From the NCBI GenBank assembly GCA_040003255.1, contig JBDUCV010000037.1, positions 1 through 21,869 on the forward strand: 21,869 nucleotides of DNA. Direction: 5' to 3'. The position numbers and the translations under genes are program-made. This stretch comes from JBDUCV01 sp040003255 (GTDB lineage: Bacteria; Actinomycetota; Actinomycetes; Mycobacteriales; Jatrophihabitantaceae). Below, piece by piece: positions 21,349 to 21,869 of the stretch (position 1 is the first letter of the stretch; the number at the start of each line of letters is the position of its first letter). Below the pieces are notes generated by a model. That model ran no database searches, had not been told where the DNA came from, and saw only the letters and a list, made by a program, of their open reading frames with translations.

Positions 21349-21869
21349 CTATCCCTTGACGGCTCCTGCCGTCAGCCCTTTGCTGATCCTGCTCTGGAAG
21401 GCGACGAACAGCACCACCACCGGCAAGGAGGTCAGCGTTGCCGCGGCCATCAGCCCGCTCCAGTCAGCGCCGTGCACCGGGCTGGACTGGAAGATCAGTA
21501 GGTAGACCATCAGGGTCTGCTTGTCGTTGCTCGTGAGCAGCGTATTGGCCAGGACGAATTCGTTCCAGGCCAGGATCCAGCCGTACACGCCGGTCGCGAT
21601 CAGGCCAGGTCCTACCAGCGGCAAGATGATCTTGTAGAACACCTGCCACCGGGTGGCGCCGTCCACCAGCGCAGCCTCGTCCAGCTCGCGCGGAATGTTC
21701 GCGATGAAGGTGCGCAACGTCCACACCGTGTAGGGCATGCTGAACATCAGGTAGGCCAGCACAACCCCGACGAGCGAGTTCTTCAGATGCACGCTGTCGA
21801 GCAGCAGGGCGAGGGGGATCGTCAGCGCCAGCAGCGGGATGATCTGCACGACCAGCACGACCAGCACGA
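21349..21869 (-). CDS. Carbohydrate-type ABC transporter permease (MalG-like), 5' end missing (off the right edge)
   Basis: The C-terminal 173 or so residues of a binding-protein-dependent transport permease. The EAA loop, EAALVDGATRWQVFYKIILP, which contacts the ATPase, has the exact spacing of CUT1 sugar permeases. Hydrophobic segments flank it (LLALTIPLALLL, VGVVLAYLMFSMPYTVW, LIATGVYGWILAWNEFVLA, ATLTSLPVVVLFVAFQSR), and the ending FVAFQSRISKGLTAGAVKG is MalG-like. Typical members have about 280 residues, so roughly 100 are beyond the edge; the GTG at 21867 is internal, not a start. Its partner permease, binding protein and the sugar are not visible. The last codons contain a 7-bp perfect inverted repeat. 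Confidence 0.93.
   Translation of the reverse strand, partial: VLVVLVVQIIPLLALTIPLALLLDSVHLKNSLVGVVLAYLMFSMPYTVWTLRTFIANIPRELDEAALVDGATRWQVFYKIILPLVGPGLIATGVYGWILAWNEFVLANTLLTSNDKQTLMVYLLIFQSSPVHGADWSGLMAAATLTSLPVVVLFVAFQSRISKGLTAGAVKG
21357..21374. repeat. 7-bp perfect inverted repeat at the end of the permease gene
   Basis: TGACGGC (21357-21363) and GCCGTCA (21368-21374) are separated by TCCT. The stem lies in the final codons of the permease, a few bases before its stop, and could damp read-through into the amidohydrolase gene. It has no T-tract, and coding constraint could explain it. Confidence 0.3.

Noticed and set aside
1..21869. tRNA, rRNA, CRISPR array, transposase or phage genes
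   Set aside because: No cloverleaf, repeat-spacer pattern, transposase motif or integrase-like frame was found; the window is filled by recognised genes.

Overview
This is a high-GC, gene-dense stretch of an actinobacterial chromosome. GTG starts are common, there are many 4-bp NTGA gene overlaps, and the histidine enzyme HisA is of the actinobacterial PriA type. The backbone hisD-hisC-hisB-hisH-(small membrane protein)-priA-hisF ... hisI-trpE-(trp-region membrane protein) ... trpC-trpB-trpA ... lgt is the conserved his-trp order of Actinobacteria (in Mycobacterium tuberculosis, hisD through lgt). It runs right to left on the minus strand. The genus cannot be told from this window.

Layout from left to right: partial lgt (minus, off the left edge); a quinone-oxidoreductase gene (plus) wedged between lgt and trpA; trpA, trpB and trpC (minus); a response regulator/histidine kinase pair (minus); the trp-operon membrane protein, trpE and hisI (minus); a membrane Ser/Thr kinase (minus); a second histidine kinase/response regulator pair (minus); hisF, priA, a small basic membrane protein, hisH, hisB, hisC and hisD (minus); a divergent LON-domain protein (plus); a DUF2567-like membrane protein and an amidohydrolase (minus); and a partial carbohydrate-type ABC permease (minus, off the right edge). 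No RNA genes, CRISPR arrays, insertion sequences or attachment sites were seen. No gene-free gap exceeds 113 bp.

How the genes work together: hisD, C, B, H, F, I and priA supply seven of the steps of histidine synthesis; hisG and hisE are not here. trpE, C, B and A cover the ends of tryptophan synthesis, and PriA probably supplies the missing TrpF reaction; trpG and trpD are not here. Into this biosynthetic backbone are inserted two complete OmpR-type two-component systems and one transmembrane Ser/Thr kinase, an uncommon arrangement and the most distinctive feature of the window.

Regulation visible in sequence: five likely transcription-unit heads (lgt, qor, the trp-embedded response regulator, hisD and the LON gene) have a TANNNT -10 hexamer ending 6-7 nt before the start codon, as expected for leaderless mRNAs. 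Inside the operons, starts are mostly coupled by NTGA overlaps. hisH appears to start with CTG in such an overlap. The second histidine kinase carries a six-fold Ser-Asp hexanucleotide microsatellite in the loop of its dimerization domain.
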